This document shows, one piece after another, positions 56,475 to 64,000 of a stretch of 64,000 nt of DNA. The first letter of the stretch is position 1. Every line of letters begins with the position of its first letter. Position numbers and translations under genes: made by a program. The stretch covers positions 1,619,501 to 1,683,500 of the forward strand of contig NZ_AP019810.1 in the NCBI RefSeq assembly GCF_013394305.1, given 5' to 3'. Below the pieces are notes generated by a model. The model was not told the DNA's origin and ran no database searches. It saw nothing but the letters and a program-made list of their open reading frames with translations. This DNA is from Enterococcus mundtii. Lineage in GTDB: Bacteria; Bacillota; Bacilli; Lactobacillales; Enterococcaceae.

Positions 56475-56496
56475 TTCGAGGGGAGGATAAAAGCAA

Positions 56497-56844
56497 ATGG
56501 CAGAACAAATCACATCAGCTAAAGCAACTGCAAAAACAGTTCGCACTTCACCTCGTAAAGCGCGTCTAGTAATTGACCTTATCAGAGGTAAAAGTGTTGC
56601 GGATGCAATTTCAATTTTGAAATTCACACCAAACAAATCTGCTGGGATCATCGAGAAAGTATTGATGTCAGCAATTGCAAATGCAGAAAACAACTTTGAC
56701 TTAGATGTTGAGAACTTGGTAGTATCTGAAGCATTTGTTAACGAAGGACCAACAATGAAACGTTTCCGTCCACGTGCAAAAGGTTCAGCTTCACCAATCA
56801 ACAAACGTACAAGTCATATCACGGTAGTCGTATCAGAAAAATAA
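56497..56844 (+). CDS. rplV: 50S ribosomal protein L22
   Basis: The product has 115 residues. The globular part has [18 protein letters not shown], and the long hairpin that reaches the exit tunnel ([20 protein letters not shown]) is intact, without changes I would link to macrolide resistance. Confidence 0.98.
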   Translation: MAEQITSAKATAKTVRTSPRKARLVIDLIRGKSVADAISILKFTPNKSAGIIEKVLMSAIANAENNFDLDVENLVVSEAFVNEGPTMKRFRPRAKGSASPINKRTSHITVVVSEK

Positions 56845-56857
56845 GGAGGGATAATCT

Positions 56858-57514
56858 GTGGGTCAAAAAGTACATCCAATTGGAATGCGTGTAGGCATCA
56901 TCCGCGACTGGGATGCAAAATGGTTTGCTGAAAAAGAGTATGCAGAGTTCTTACACGAAGATTTAAGAATCCGTAAATTTATTTCAACTAGACTTGCTGA
57001 TGCTGCTGTATCAACAATTGAAATCGAACGCGCAACTGGCCGCGTAAACATTTCAATCCACACAGCTAAACCAGGTATGGTTATTGGTAAAGGCGGATCT
57101 GAAGTCGAAAACCTAAGAAAAGAATTAAACAAATTAACTGGTAAAAGAATCCATATCAACATCGTGGAAATCAAAAAACCAGATTTAGATGCTAAATTAG
57201 TAGGTGAAGGAATTGCACGTCAATTAGAAAACCGTGTTGCATTCCGTCGCGCTCAAAAACAAGCGATCCAACGTTCAATGCGTTCTGGCGCTAAAGGGAT
57301 CAAAACTCAAGTATCTGGACGTCTAAACGGTGCGGATATCGCTCGTTCAGAAGGATACTCAGAAGGAACAGTTCCTCTTCACACTTTGCGTGCGGATATT
57401 GATTACGCATGGGAAGAAGCAGATACAACATACGGAAAACTAGGAGTTAAAGTGTGGATCTATCGTGGAGAAATTCTTCCAACTAAAAAAAACACTGAGA
57501 AAGGAGGGAAATAA
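56858..57514 (+). CDS. rpsC: 30S ribosomal protein S3
   Basis: The product has 218 residues from a GTG after AAGGAGG. It opens [21 protein letters not shown]. The KH domain ([18 protein letters not shown]) binds RNA at the mRNA entry site. Confidence 0.98.
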   Translation: MGQKVHPIGMRVGIIRDWDAKWFAEKEYAEFLHEDLRIRKFISTRLADAAVSTIEIERATGRVNISIHTAKPGMVIGKGGSEVENLRKELNKLTGKRIHINIVEIKKPDLDAKLVGEGIARQLENRVAFRRAQKQAIQRSMRSGAKGIKTQVSGRLNGADIARSEGYSEGTVPLHTLRADIDYAWEEADTTYGKLGVKVWIYRGEILPTKKNTEKGGK

Positions 57515-57516
57515 AC

Positions 57517-57951
57517 ATGTTAGTACCTAAACGTGTAAAACACCGTCGTGAATTCCGCGGAAAAATGCGCGGTGAAGCAAAAGGCGGAAAAGAAGTAGCA
57601 TTCGGTGAATACGGCTTACAAGCTGTTGAATCACACTGGATCACAAACCGTCAGATCGAAGCTTCTCGTATTGCTATGACTCGTTACATGAAACGTGGCG
57701 GGAAAGTATGGATCAAAATTTTCCCTCATAAATCATATACATCTAAAGCGATCGGCGTTCGTATGGGTAAAGGTAAAGGGGCTCCTGAAGGATGGGTTGC
57801 ACCAGTAAAACGTGGTAAAATCATGTTTGAAATTGCAGGCGTTTCTGAAGAAGTAGCTCGTGAAGCATTACGTTTAGCTTCCCACAAATTACCAATGAAA
57901 ACTAAGATCGTAAAACGTGAGGAAATGGGTGGTGAATCGAATGAAGGTTAA
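57517..57951 (+). CDS. rplP: 50S ribosomal protein L16
   Basis: The product has 144 residues and starts 2 bases after rpsC. It opens [18 protein letters not shown] and has [17 protein letters not shown], the loop near the A-site tRNA. Its end overlaps the rpmC start by 11 bases. Confidence 0.98.
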   Translation: MLVPKRVKHRREFRGKMRGEAKGGKEVAFGEYGLQAVESHWITNRQIEASRIAMTRYMKRGGKVWIKIFPHKSYTSKAIGVRMGKGKGAPEGWVAPVKRGKIMFEIAGVSEEVAREALRLASHKLPMKTKIVKREEMGGESNEG

Positions 57952-58129
57952 AGAAATCAGAGAATTAACCACTGCCGAAATGCTTGATCAAGAAAAACAA
58001 TTAAAAGAAGAATTGTTTAATCTTAGATTCCAATTAGCAACAGGTCAATTAGAAAACACTGCACGTATTAAAGAAGTACGTAAATCGATTGCACGCATCA
58101 AAACAGTTTTGCGTGAACAAGCTAAGTAA
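57941..58129 (+). CDS. rpmC: 50S ribosomal protein L29
   Basis: This tunnel-exit protein has 62 residues from the ATG at 57941 ([14 protein letters not shown]); the earlier in-frame start lies within rplP. It is a helical hairpin ending [14 protein letters not shown]. Confidence 0.97.
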   Translation: MKVKEIRELTTAEMLDQEKQLKEELFNLRFQLATGQLENTARIKEVRKSIARIKTVLREQAK

Positions 58130-58153
58130 TTATGGAAGGAGGCCATTAAGCGT

Positions 58154-58420
58154 ATGACTGAAGAAAGAAATCAACGCAAAGTTTATCAAGGTCGCGTGGT
58201 ATCAGACAAAATGGATAAAACAATTACCGTTGCTGTCGAAACAAAGAAAAACCACCCTATCTACGGTAAACGTATGAACTATTCTAAGAAGTACAAAGTA
58301 CATGATGAAAACAACACAGCAAAAGTTGGCGACATCGTGAGAATTATGGAAACTCGTCCATTATCAGCTACAAAACGTTTCCGTTTGTTGGAAATAGTCG
58401 AAGAAGCAGTTATTATCTAA
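58154..58420 (+). CDS. rpsQ: 30S ribosomal protein S17
   Basis: The product has 88 residues. The OB-fold protein has the conserved [17 protein letters not shown] and ends in the [16 protein letters not shown] region. GGAAGGAGG precedes the ATG. Confidence 0.98.
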   Translation: MTEERNQRKVYQGRVVSDKMDKTITVAVETKKNHPIYGKRMNYSKKYKVHDENNTAKVGDIVRIMETRPLSATKRFRLLEIVEEAVII

Positions 58421-58423
58421 TAA

Positions 58424-58846
<423 letters not shown>

Positions 58847-58882
58847 TCTTGAGACACTTAACAAAGGAGGTGCGAAACAGTT

Positions 58883-59191
58883 ATGTTTGTTAAAAAAGGC
58901 GATAAAGTTAAAGTGATCACCGGTAAAGACAAAAACAAAGAAGGCGTTGTATTAGCAGCGTTTCCTAAACAGGATAAAGTAGTTGTCGAAGGTGTGAACA
59001 TGATCAAAAAACACCAAAAACCTTCTCAAGCTGCTCCTCAAGGTGGAATTGTTGAGATGGAAGCGCCACTTCACGTTTCTAACGTGATGGTCATCGACTC
59101 TACTGGTGTAGCTGGCCGAGTTGGCTACAAAGAAGTAGACGGAAAAAAAGTCCGTGTTTCTAAAAAAACCGGTGAAGTTTTAGATAAATAA
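58883..59191 (+). CDS. rplX: 50S ribosomal protein L24
   Basis: The product has 102 residues. The KOW motif is [24 protein letters not shown]. It is an assembly-initiating 50S protein. AAAGGAGG precedes the ATG. Confidence 0.97.
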   Translation: MFVKKGDKVKVITGKDKNKEGVVLAAFPKQDKVVVEGVNMIKKHQKPSQAAPQGGIVEMEAPLHVSNVMVIDSTGVAGRVGYKEVDGKKVRVSKKTGEVLDK

Positions 59192-59219
59192 AAAGTTTAA
59201 GGAAGGAGGGTCTTACTGA

Positions 59220-59759
59220 ATGAACCGCCTAAAAGAAAAATATCTTAAAGAAGTAACTCCATCATTGATGGAAAAATTTGACTATAGCTCTGTTATGCAA
59301 ACACCTAAAGTTGAAAAGATCGTCATCAACATGGGTGTTGGTGATGCGGTATCAAACGCTAAAAACTTAGACAAAGCAGTTGAAGAACTAACTTTGATCA
59401 CTGGACAAAAACCAATGATCACAAAAGCTAAAAAATCAATCGCTGGATTCCGTTTACGTGAAGGAATGCCAATTGGAGCAAAAGTTACCTTACGCGGAGA
59501 AAGAATGTACGAATTTTTAGATAAATTAGTATCAGTTTCTCTACCACGTGTACGTGACTTCCATGGTGTAAGTAAAAAAGCCTTTGATGGTCGTGGAAAC
59601 TACACTTTAGGTATTAAAGAACAATTGATCTTCCCAGAAGTAGATTATGATTTAGTAGATAAAGTACGTGGTATGGACATCGTCATTGTAACGACAGCGA
59701 ACACAGATGAAGAATCTCGTGAGTTGTTGACACAATTAGGCATGCCATTCCAAAAATAA
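59220..59759 (+). CDS. rplE: 50S ribosomal protein L5
   Basis: The product has 179 residues and binds 5S rRNA and the P-site tRNA. The conserved [14 protein letters not shown] and [14 protein letters not shown] segments are present. GGAAGGAGG precedes the ATG. Confidence 0.98.
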   Translation: MNRLKEKYLKEVTPSLMEKFDYSSVMQTPKVEKIVINMGVGDAVSNAKNLDKAVEELTLITGQKPMITKAKKSIAGFRLREGMPIGAKVTLRGERMYEFLDKLVSVSLPRVRDFHGVSKKAFDGRGNYTLGIKEQLIFPEVDYDLVDKVRGMDIVIVTTANTDEESRELLTQLGMPFQK

Positions 59760-59777
59760 TTAAAGGAGGCGAACTAC

Positions 59778-59963
59778 GTGGCTAAAAAATCAATGATTGC
59801 TAAAAACAAACGTCCTGCAAAACATTCAACACAAGCTTACACTCGTTGCGAACGTTGCGGACGTCCACATTCAGTTTATCGTAAGTTCCATCTTTGCCGT
59901 ATTTGCTTCCGCGAACTTGCCTATAAAGGTCAAATTCCCGGCGTGAAGAAAGCTAGCTGGTAA
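59778..59963 (+). CDS. rpsZ: 30S ribosomal protein S14, zinc-binding type Z
   Basis: The product has 61 residues from a GTG. The zinc ligands are [20 protein letters not shown], two CxxC pairs, which marks the short C+ form. Many firmicutes also code a longer zinc-free S14 elsewhere for zinc shortage. Confidence 0.97.
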   Translation: MAKKSMIAKNKRPAKHSTQAYTRCERCGRPHSVYRKFHLCRICFRELAYKGQIPGVKKASW

Positions 59964-59999
59964 AAAAGTAAATTCGCATAAGAAGGAGGTAAAAGTTCA

Positions 60000-60398
60000 A
60001 TGGTCATGACAGATCCAATTGCAGATTTTCTAACTCGTATCCGTAATGCAAACATGGTTAAACATGAGGCTTTAGAAGTTCCTGCATCAAAAATTAAACG
60101 TGACATCGCTGAAATCTTGAAACGTGAAGGTTTCGTCCGTGATGTTGAATATATCGAAGATGACAAGCAAGGCGTGATCCGCGTTTTCCTAAAATTTGGT
60201 AAAAGCGGCGAACGTGTTATTACAAACTTAAAACGTATTTCTAAACCAGGCTTACGTGTTTATGTTAAAGCTGGCGAAGTGCCAAAAGTTTTAAATGGCT
60301 TAGGTATCGCTATTATTTCGACTTCTGAAGGTGTTGTCACTGATAAAGAAGCTCGTGAGAAAAACATCGGCGGCGAAGTTATCGCTTACGTATGGTAA
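60000..60398 (+). CDS. rpsH: 30S ribosomal protein S8
   Basis: The product has 132 residues. It opens [16 protein letters not shown] and ends in ARE(K)[11 protein letters not shown], both conserved. In E. coli S8 represses the spc operon. GAAGGAGG precedes the ATG. Confidence 0.98.
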   Translation: MVMTDPIADFLTRIRNANMVKHEALEVPASKIKRDIAEILKREGFVRDVEYIEDDKQGVIRVFLKFGKSGERVITNLKRISKPGLRVYVKAGEVPKVLNGLGIAIISTSEGVVTDKEAREKNIGGEVIAYVW

Positions 60399-60429
60399 TC
60401 AAGTAGAATCTACAAGGAGGTGTCTTTAA

Positions 60430-60966
60430 GTGAGCCGTATTGGAAATAAGATCGTTGTGATCCCTGAAGGTGTAACTATCACTCAAGATGGAAACAACGT
60501 TACAGTTAAAGGACCAAAAGGGGAATTGACTCGTACATTTTCTGCTGATATCAAAATGAATATCGAAGGAAATGAAGTGACATTCACTCGTCCAAATGAC
60601 AGTAAAGAAATGAAAACTATCCATGGAACAACTCGTGCTAACTTCAACAACATGGTTGTAGGTGTTAGTGAAGGTTTCCAAAAAGGATTAGAATTAATCG
60701 GGGTTGGGTACCGTGCGCAAATGCAAGGAACAAAACTTGTATTGAACGTTGGTTACTCACATCCAGTAGAAATCACACCACCAGCTGGCGTGACTGTTGA
60801 AGTCCCATCTAACACACAAGTAATTGTGAAGGGTGCGAACAAAGAAGAAGTTGGCGAATTAGCTGCGAACATCCGTGGTACTCGTCCTCCAGAACCTTAT
60901 AAAGGTAAAGGTATTCGTTATGTTGGCGAATTCGTGCGCCGTAAAGAAGGTAAAACTGGTAAATAA
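60430..60966 (+). CDS. rplF: 50S ribosomal protein L6
   Basis: The product has 178 residues from a GTG after AAGGAGG. It opens [14 protein letters not shown] and ends with [23 protein letters not shown], the conserved site near the sarcin-ricin loop. It is followed by an unusually long gap before rplR. Confidence 0.98.
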   Translation: MSRIGNKIVVIPEGVTITQDGNNVTVKGPKGELTRTFSADIKMNIEGNEVTFTRPNDSKEMKTIHGTTRANFNNMVVGVSEGFQKGLELIGVGYRAQMQGTKLVLNVGYSHPVEITPPAGVTVEVPSNTQVIVKGANKEEVGELAANIRGTRPPEPYKGKGIRYVGEFVRRKEGKTGK

Positions 60967-60984
60967 TCGTTTCGAAAAATTTCA

Positions 60985-61102
60985 TAGAAGCCAGCAGCAG
61001 GAAAAAAGGATTTTGCTGAAGTATTTCTTCATTAAGAGAGAGTTTACTTGTGCCGCAGCTTCTATTTTTTCAAAACTGATCATTTCTACTGTCTGACAGT
61101 AG
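60985..61102 (+). other. Structured gap between rplF and rplR
   Basis: The gap between the two genes is 164 bases, while neighbouring gaps are 2-40. TAGAAGC (60985-60991) can pair with GCTTCTA (61058-61064), directly followed by six T bases. A second hairpin TCTACTGT/ACAGTAGA (61084-61102) stands just before the rplR ribosome site. It may be an attenuator or a processing site; no ORF is evident. Confidence 0.5.
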
Positions 61103-61130
61103 AAAAAATAAAAATAAAGAGGTGACAATT

Positions 61131-61487
61131 GTGATTACAAAACCAGATAAGAACAAAACACGTCAAAAGAGACACCGTCGTGTACGTAACACTATCTCTG
61201 GTACTGCTGAGCGCCCACGCTTGAACGTTTTTCGTTCTAACAAAAACATCTACGCGCAACTTATTGATGACGTAGCGGGTGTAACGCTAGCAAGTGCCTC
61301 TACCTTGGATAAAGAAATTTCAGGTGGAACAAAAACAGAAGCAGCACAAGCTGTCGGTAAATTAGTTGCTGAACGCGCAACTGAAAAAGGCATTAAAGTC
61401 GTAGTCTTTGACCGTGGTGGATACCTTTACCATGGCCGTGTGCAAGCTTTAGCTGAAGCTGCTCGCGAAAATGGACTAGAATTTTAG
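61131..61487 (+). CDS. rplR: 50S ribosomal protein L18
   Basis: The product has 118 residues from the GTG at 61131, 8 bases after AGAGG; a GTG at 61122 overlaps that site. It binds 5S rRNA and has [30 protein letters not shown] and the end AARENGLEF. Confidence 0.96.
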   Translation: MITKPDKNKTRQKRHRRVRNTISGTAERPRLNVFRSNKNIYAQLIDDVAGVTLASASTLDKEISGGTKTEAAQAVGKLVAERATEKGIKVVVFDRGGYLYHGRVQALAEAARENGLEF

Positions 61488-61507
61488 AAGAAGGAGGAAT
61501 ACCATTC

Positions 61508-62008
61508 ATGGTTTATATCGATCCAAAACATTTGGAATTAGAAGACCGCGTTGTTGCAATTAACCGTGTAACAAAAGTTGTTAAAGGTGGACGTCGTCTA
61601 CGTTTTGCTGCTTTAGTTGTTGTCGGTGACAAAAACGGACACGTAGGATTTGGTACTGGTAAAGCACAAGAAGTACCTGAAGCGATCCGTAAAGCAATTG
61701 AAGATGCGAAGAAAAACTTAGTTGAAGTACCTATGGTTGGTTCAACAATCCCACACGAAGTAATCGGTGCTTTTAGTGGTGGTAGAATCCTAATGAAACC
61801 TGCTGTTGAAGGTTCTGGGGTTGCTGCTGGTGGACCAGTTCGTGCCGTATTAGAATTAGCAGGGGTAGCAGATATCACTTCTAAATCTTTAGGCTCAAAC
61901 ACACCAATCAACGTTGTTCGCGCAACTGTTGAAGGTTTGAAACAATTAAAACGTGCTGAAGAAGTTGCAGCTCTACGCGGCAAATCAGTGGAAGAATTAA
62001 TCGGATAA
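61508..62008 (+). CDS. rpsE: 30S ribosomal protein S5
   Basis: The product has 166 residues. The RNA-binding motif [31 protein letters not shown] includes the loop known for spectinomycin-resistance changes; it appears wild type. AAGGAGG precedes the ATG. Confidence 0.98.
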   Translation: MVYIDPKHLELEDRVVAINRVTKVVKGGRRLRFAALVVVGDKNGHVGFGTGKAQEVPEAIRKAIEDAKKNLVEVPMVGSTIPHEVIGAFSGGRILMKPAVEGSGVAAGGPVRAVLELAGVADITSKSLGSNTPINVVRATVEGLKQLKRAEEVAALRGKSVEELIG

Positions 62009-62022
62009 GGAGGACAAACATA

Positions 62023-62202
62023 ATGGCTGAATTAAAAGTAACTTTAAAACGCAGTATTATCGGACGTCCTCAAAACCAACGCGATACTGTTAAAGCGTTA
62101 GGTCTTACAAAGATTAACAGTTCTGTGGTTAAGCCTGCTAATGAAGCAATCAAAGGCATGATCAACACTGTTTCTCACTTAGTGGACGTTGAAGAAGTTT
62201 AA
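62023..62202 (+). CDS. rpmD: 50S ribosomal protein L30
   Basis: The product has 59 residues ([20 protein letters not shown] and onward to VDVEEV), the standard length. AAGGAGG precedes the ATG, 14 bases after rpsE. The place between S5 and L15 is canonical. Confidence 0.97.
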   Translation: MAELKVTLKRSIIGRPQNQRDTVKALGLTKINSSVVKPANEAIKGMINTVSHLVDVEEV

Positions 62203-62250
62203 TTAAACAAATAAAATAAGAACTAGGACAATTAAGGAGGTGCCAAACCT

Positions 62251-62691
62251 ATGAAACTTCATGAATTAAAACCCGCTGAAGGTTCACGCCAAGTACGTAA
62301 CCGTGTTGGTCGTGGTACTTCTTCAGGTAACGGAAAAACTGCCGGACGTGGTCAAAAAGGACAAAAAGCTCGTTCAGGCGGTGGTGTACGTCTAGGATTC
62401 GAAGGGGGACAAACACCATTATTCCGTCGTTTACCAAAACGTGGATTTACAAATGTTAACCGTAAGGACTACGCAGTCGTTAATTTAGATGTCTTGAATC
62501 GCTTTGAAGACGGAGCTGAAGTAACTCCTGTTGCTTTAGTAGAAGCTGGAATCGTGAAAAACGAAAAAGCTGGAATCAAAGTTTTAGCTAACGGAGAATT
62601 GAACAAAAAGTTAACTGTGAAAGCAGCTAAATTCTCAAAAGCAGCACAAGAAGCAATCGAAGCGGCTGGTGGCTCTGTTGAGGTGATCTAA
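62251..62691 (+). CDS. rplO: 50S ribosomal protein L15
   Basis: The product has 146 residues. It opens [22 protein letters not shown] and has the glycine-rich [18 protein letters not shown] extension. The stop shares one base with the secY start. Confidence 0.98.
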   Translation: MKLHELKPAEGSRQVRNRVGRGTSSGNGKTAGRGQKGQKARSGGGVRLGFEGGQTPLFRRLPKRGFTNVNRKDYAVVNLDVLNRFEDGAEVTPVALVEAGIVKNEKAGIKVLANGELNKKLTVKAAKFSKAAQEAIEAAGGSVEVI

Positions 62692-63986
62692 TGCTTAAAC
62701 TATTAAAAGACGCTTTTAAGGTCAAAGATATTAGATCGAAAATCCTTTTTACTGTATTTGTTCTCTTTGTTTTTCGTTTAGGGGCACATATCACTGTTCC
62801 CGGCGTAAATGCAAGCTCATTACAAGACCTATCTAGCTTACCGTTTTTCAACATGTTGAACTTGGTAAGTGGTAGTGCAATGCAAAACTTCTCGATCTTT
62901 TCGATGGGGGTTTCGCCTTACATTACTGCTTCGATCGTTATCCAATTATTACAAATGGATATCGTGCCACGTTTTGTGGAATGGTCGAAACAAGGTGAAG
63001 TTGGTCGTAAAAAGTTGAATCAGGCAACAAGATATTTGACGTTAGTATTGGCATTTATCCAATCTGTCGGTATCACAGCAGGATTTAACCAATACGCTCA
63101 ATTAGGTTTTGTCAACAATCCAAATGTCTCTACTTATGTAACGATCGGTTTGATCTTAACTGCAGGAACGATGTTTGTTACTTGGTTGGGTGAACAAATC
63201 ACTGAAAAAGGTATCGGTAACGGTGTGTCAATGATCATCTTTGCAGGGATCATTTCAAGATTACCGGAAAGTGTACGTGAAATTTATGAAGATTACTTCG
63301 TAAATATCAATTCTTCCGATATCTGGAGATCTGCAATTTTCGTTGCCATCTTACTAGTTGCGGTTCTAGCAATCGTGACATTCGTAACATTTTTCCAACA
63401 AGCTGAACGTAAGATCCCGATTCAGTACACAAAACGTATAGCAGGTGCGCCAACAAGTAGTTATCTACCGTTGAAAGTAAATGCTGCTGGGGTAATTCCG
63501 GTTATCTTTGCAAGTTCATTTATTGCGACACCAAATGCTGTGTTACAAGCGTTAAGTGGCCGATTCGGATCTGAAAATTGGTATAAAATAATGATGGAGA
63601 TCTTTAACTATAATACGGTGCCTGGCGCAACGATTTATACGGTATTGATCGTCGCATTTACATTCTTCTATGCCTTTGTTCAAGTAAACCCTGAGAAATT
63701 AGCGGAGAACTTACAAAAGCAAGGAAGCTATATACCAAGTGTACGCCCTGGTAAGGGAACTGAAGAGTATGTCTCAAGCTTATTGATGCGATTAAGTACA
63801 GTCGGAGCACTATTCCTTGGTTTAGTGGCGTTATTACCAATCATTGCACAAATGATTTGGGATCTGCCACAATCAATCGGGTTAGGTGGTACAAGTCTGT
63901 TGATCGTGATCGGTGTGGCTTTAGAAACTGCGAAACAGTTAGAAGGCTTAATGCTGAAACGTAAATATGTTGGCTTTATTGAGTAA
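62691..63986 (+). CDS. secY: Protein translocase channel SecY
   Basis: This is the main Sec channel, 431 residues with ten transmembrane helices. The conserved SIFSMGVSPYITASIVIQLLQMD and the QQAERKIPIQYTKR loop that contacts ribosomes and SecA are present. Its start overlaps rplO by one base. It ends 14 bases before the window edge; adk would be expected next. Confidence 0.98.
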   Translation: MLKLLKDAFKVKDIRSKILFTVFVLFVFRLGAHITVPGVNASSLQDLSSLPFFNMLNLVSGSAMQNFSIFSMGVSPYITASIVIQLLQMDIVPRFVEWSKQGEVGRKKLNQATRYLTLVLAFIQSVGITAGFNQYAQLGFVNNPNVSTYVTIGLILTAGTMFVTWLGEQITEKGIGNGVSMIIFAGIISRLPESVREIYEDYFVNINSSDIWRSAIFVAILLVAVLAIVTFVTFFQQAERKIPIQYTKRIAGAPTSSYLPLKVNAAGVIPVIFASSFIATPNAVLQALSGRFGSENWYKIMMEIFNYNTVPGATIYTVLIVAFTFFYAFVQVNPEKLAENLQKQGSYIPSVRPGKGTEEYVSSLLMRLSTVGALFLGLVALLPIIAQMIWDLPQSIGLGGTSLLIVIGVALETAKQLEGLMLKRKYVGFIE

Positions 63987-64000
63987 GAAAGCGTGTTGAG

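Overview
The window looks like chromosome from a low-GC Gram-positive coccus, most likely an Enterococcus. This rests on the gene set: a WxL/DUF916 surface-protein operon, an Fsr/Agr-like two-component system, a Rgg regulator, a Fst-like type I toxin locus, an Msm-type sugar ABC transporter, type-Z zinc S14, and a str operon followed by S10/spc. All names are judged by eye from the sequence; no search was run.

Layout. 1-1.2 kb: end of a methionine ABC transporter (metI partial, metQ). 1.4-3.7 kb: a secreted repeat protein, then a broken secreted lectin-like gene. 3.9-10.1 kb: a Hin-like serine invertase, a pair of inverted hix-like sites, and a four-gene WxL surface operon. 10.5-13.2 kb: TspO and an AgrA/AgrC-like pair without agrB or agrD. 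13.4-14.2 kb: a Fst-like type I toxin-antitoxin and antitoxin debris. 14.3-20.7 kb: an AraC regulator divergent from a sugar ABC transporter and a YicI-like GH31 alpha-xylosidase. 21.1-24.96 kb: a decayed island bounded by a 14-bp repeat of the guaA 3' end, holding integrase and transposase remnants and a Rgg-linked bacteriocin-like cassette. 25-30.3 kb: guaA, coaA, a LysR regulator and a methyltransferase. 30.8-42.3 kb: a nucleoside uptake and salvage region under a LacI-type regulator (pdp, deoC, cdd, nucleoside ABC transporter, deoB, two purine nucleoside phosphorylases). 42.7-45.4 kb: a CPBP-protease pseudogene, a secreted glycine-rich protein translationally coupled to a 51-residue membrane protein, and an orphan LuxR response regulator. 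45.7-48.1 kb: gpmA, a recombinase-like protein lacking catalytic residues, and rpiA. 48.2-64 kb: rpsL-rpsG-fusA-tuf, then the S10/spc ribosomal operon up to secY.

The strongest candidate for an undescribed system is at 3.9-5.1 kb. A Hin-family invertase sits beside two 26-bp sites that match at 21 of 26 positions, lie in inverted orientation and share a TT core. They enclose about 118 bp carrying a rho-independent terminator facing the WxL operon and an outward-facing TATAAT on the other strand. In the present orientation the operon appears off; inversion would remove the terminator and place a promoter about 70 bp upstream of the first surface gene.

Other notable items are the Rgg/17-residue ORF/six-cysteine precursor/thioredoxin cassette in the guaA island, the secreted glycine-zipper protein with an ATGA-coupled membrane partner, the Fst-like locus with its antisense repeats, and the serine-recombinase homologue with a Ser-to-Thr change at its active site.
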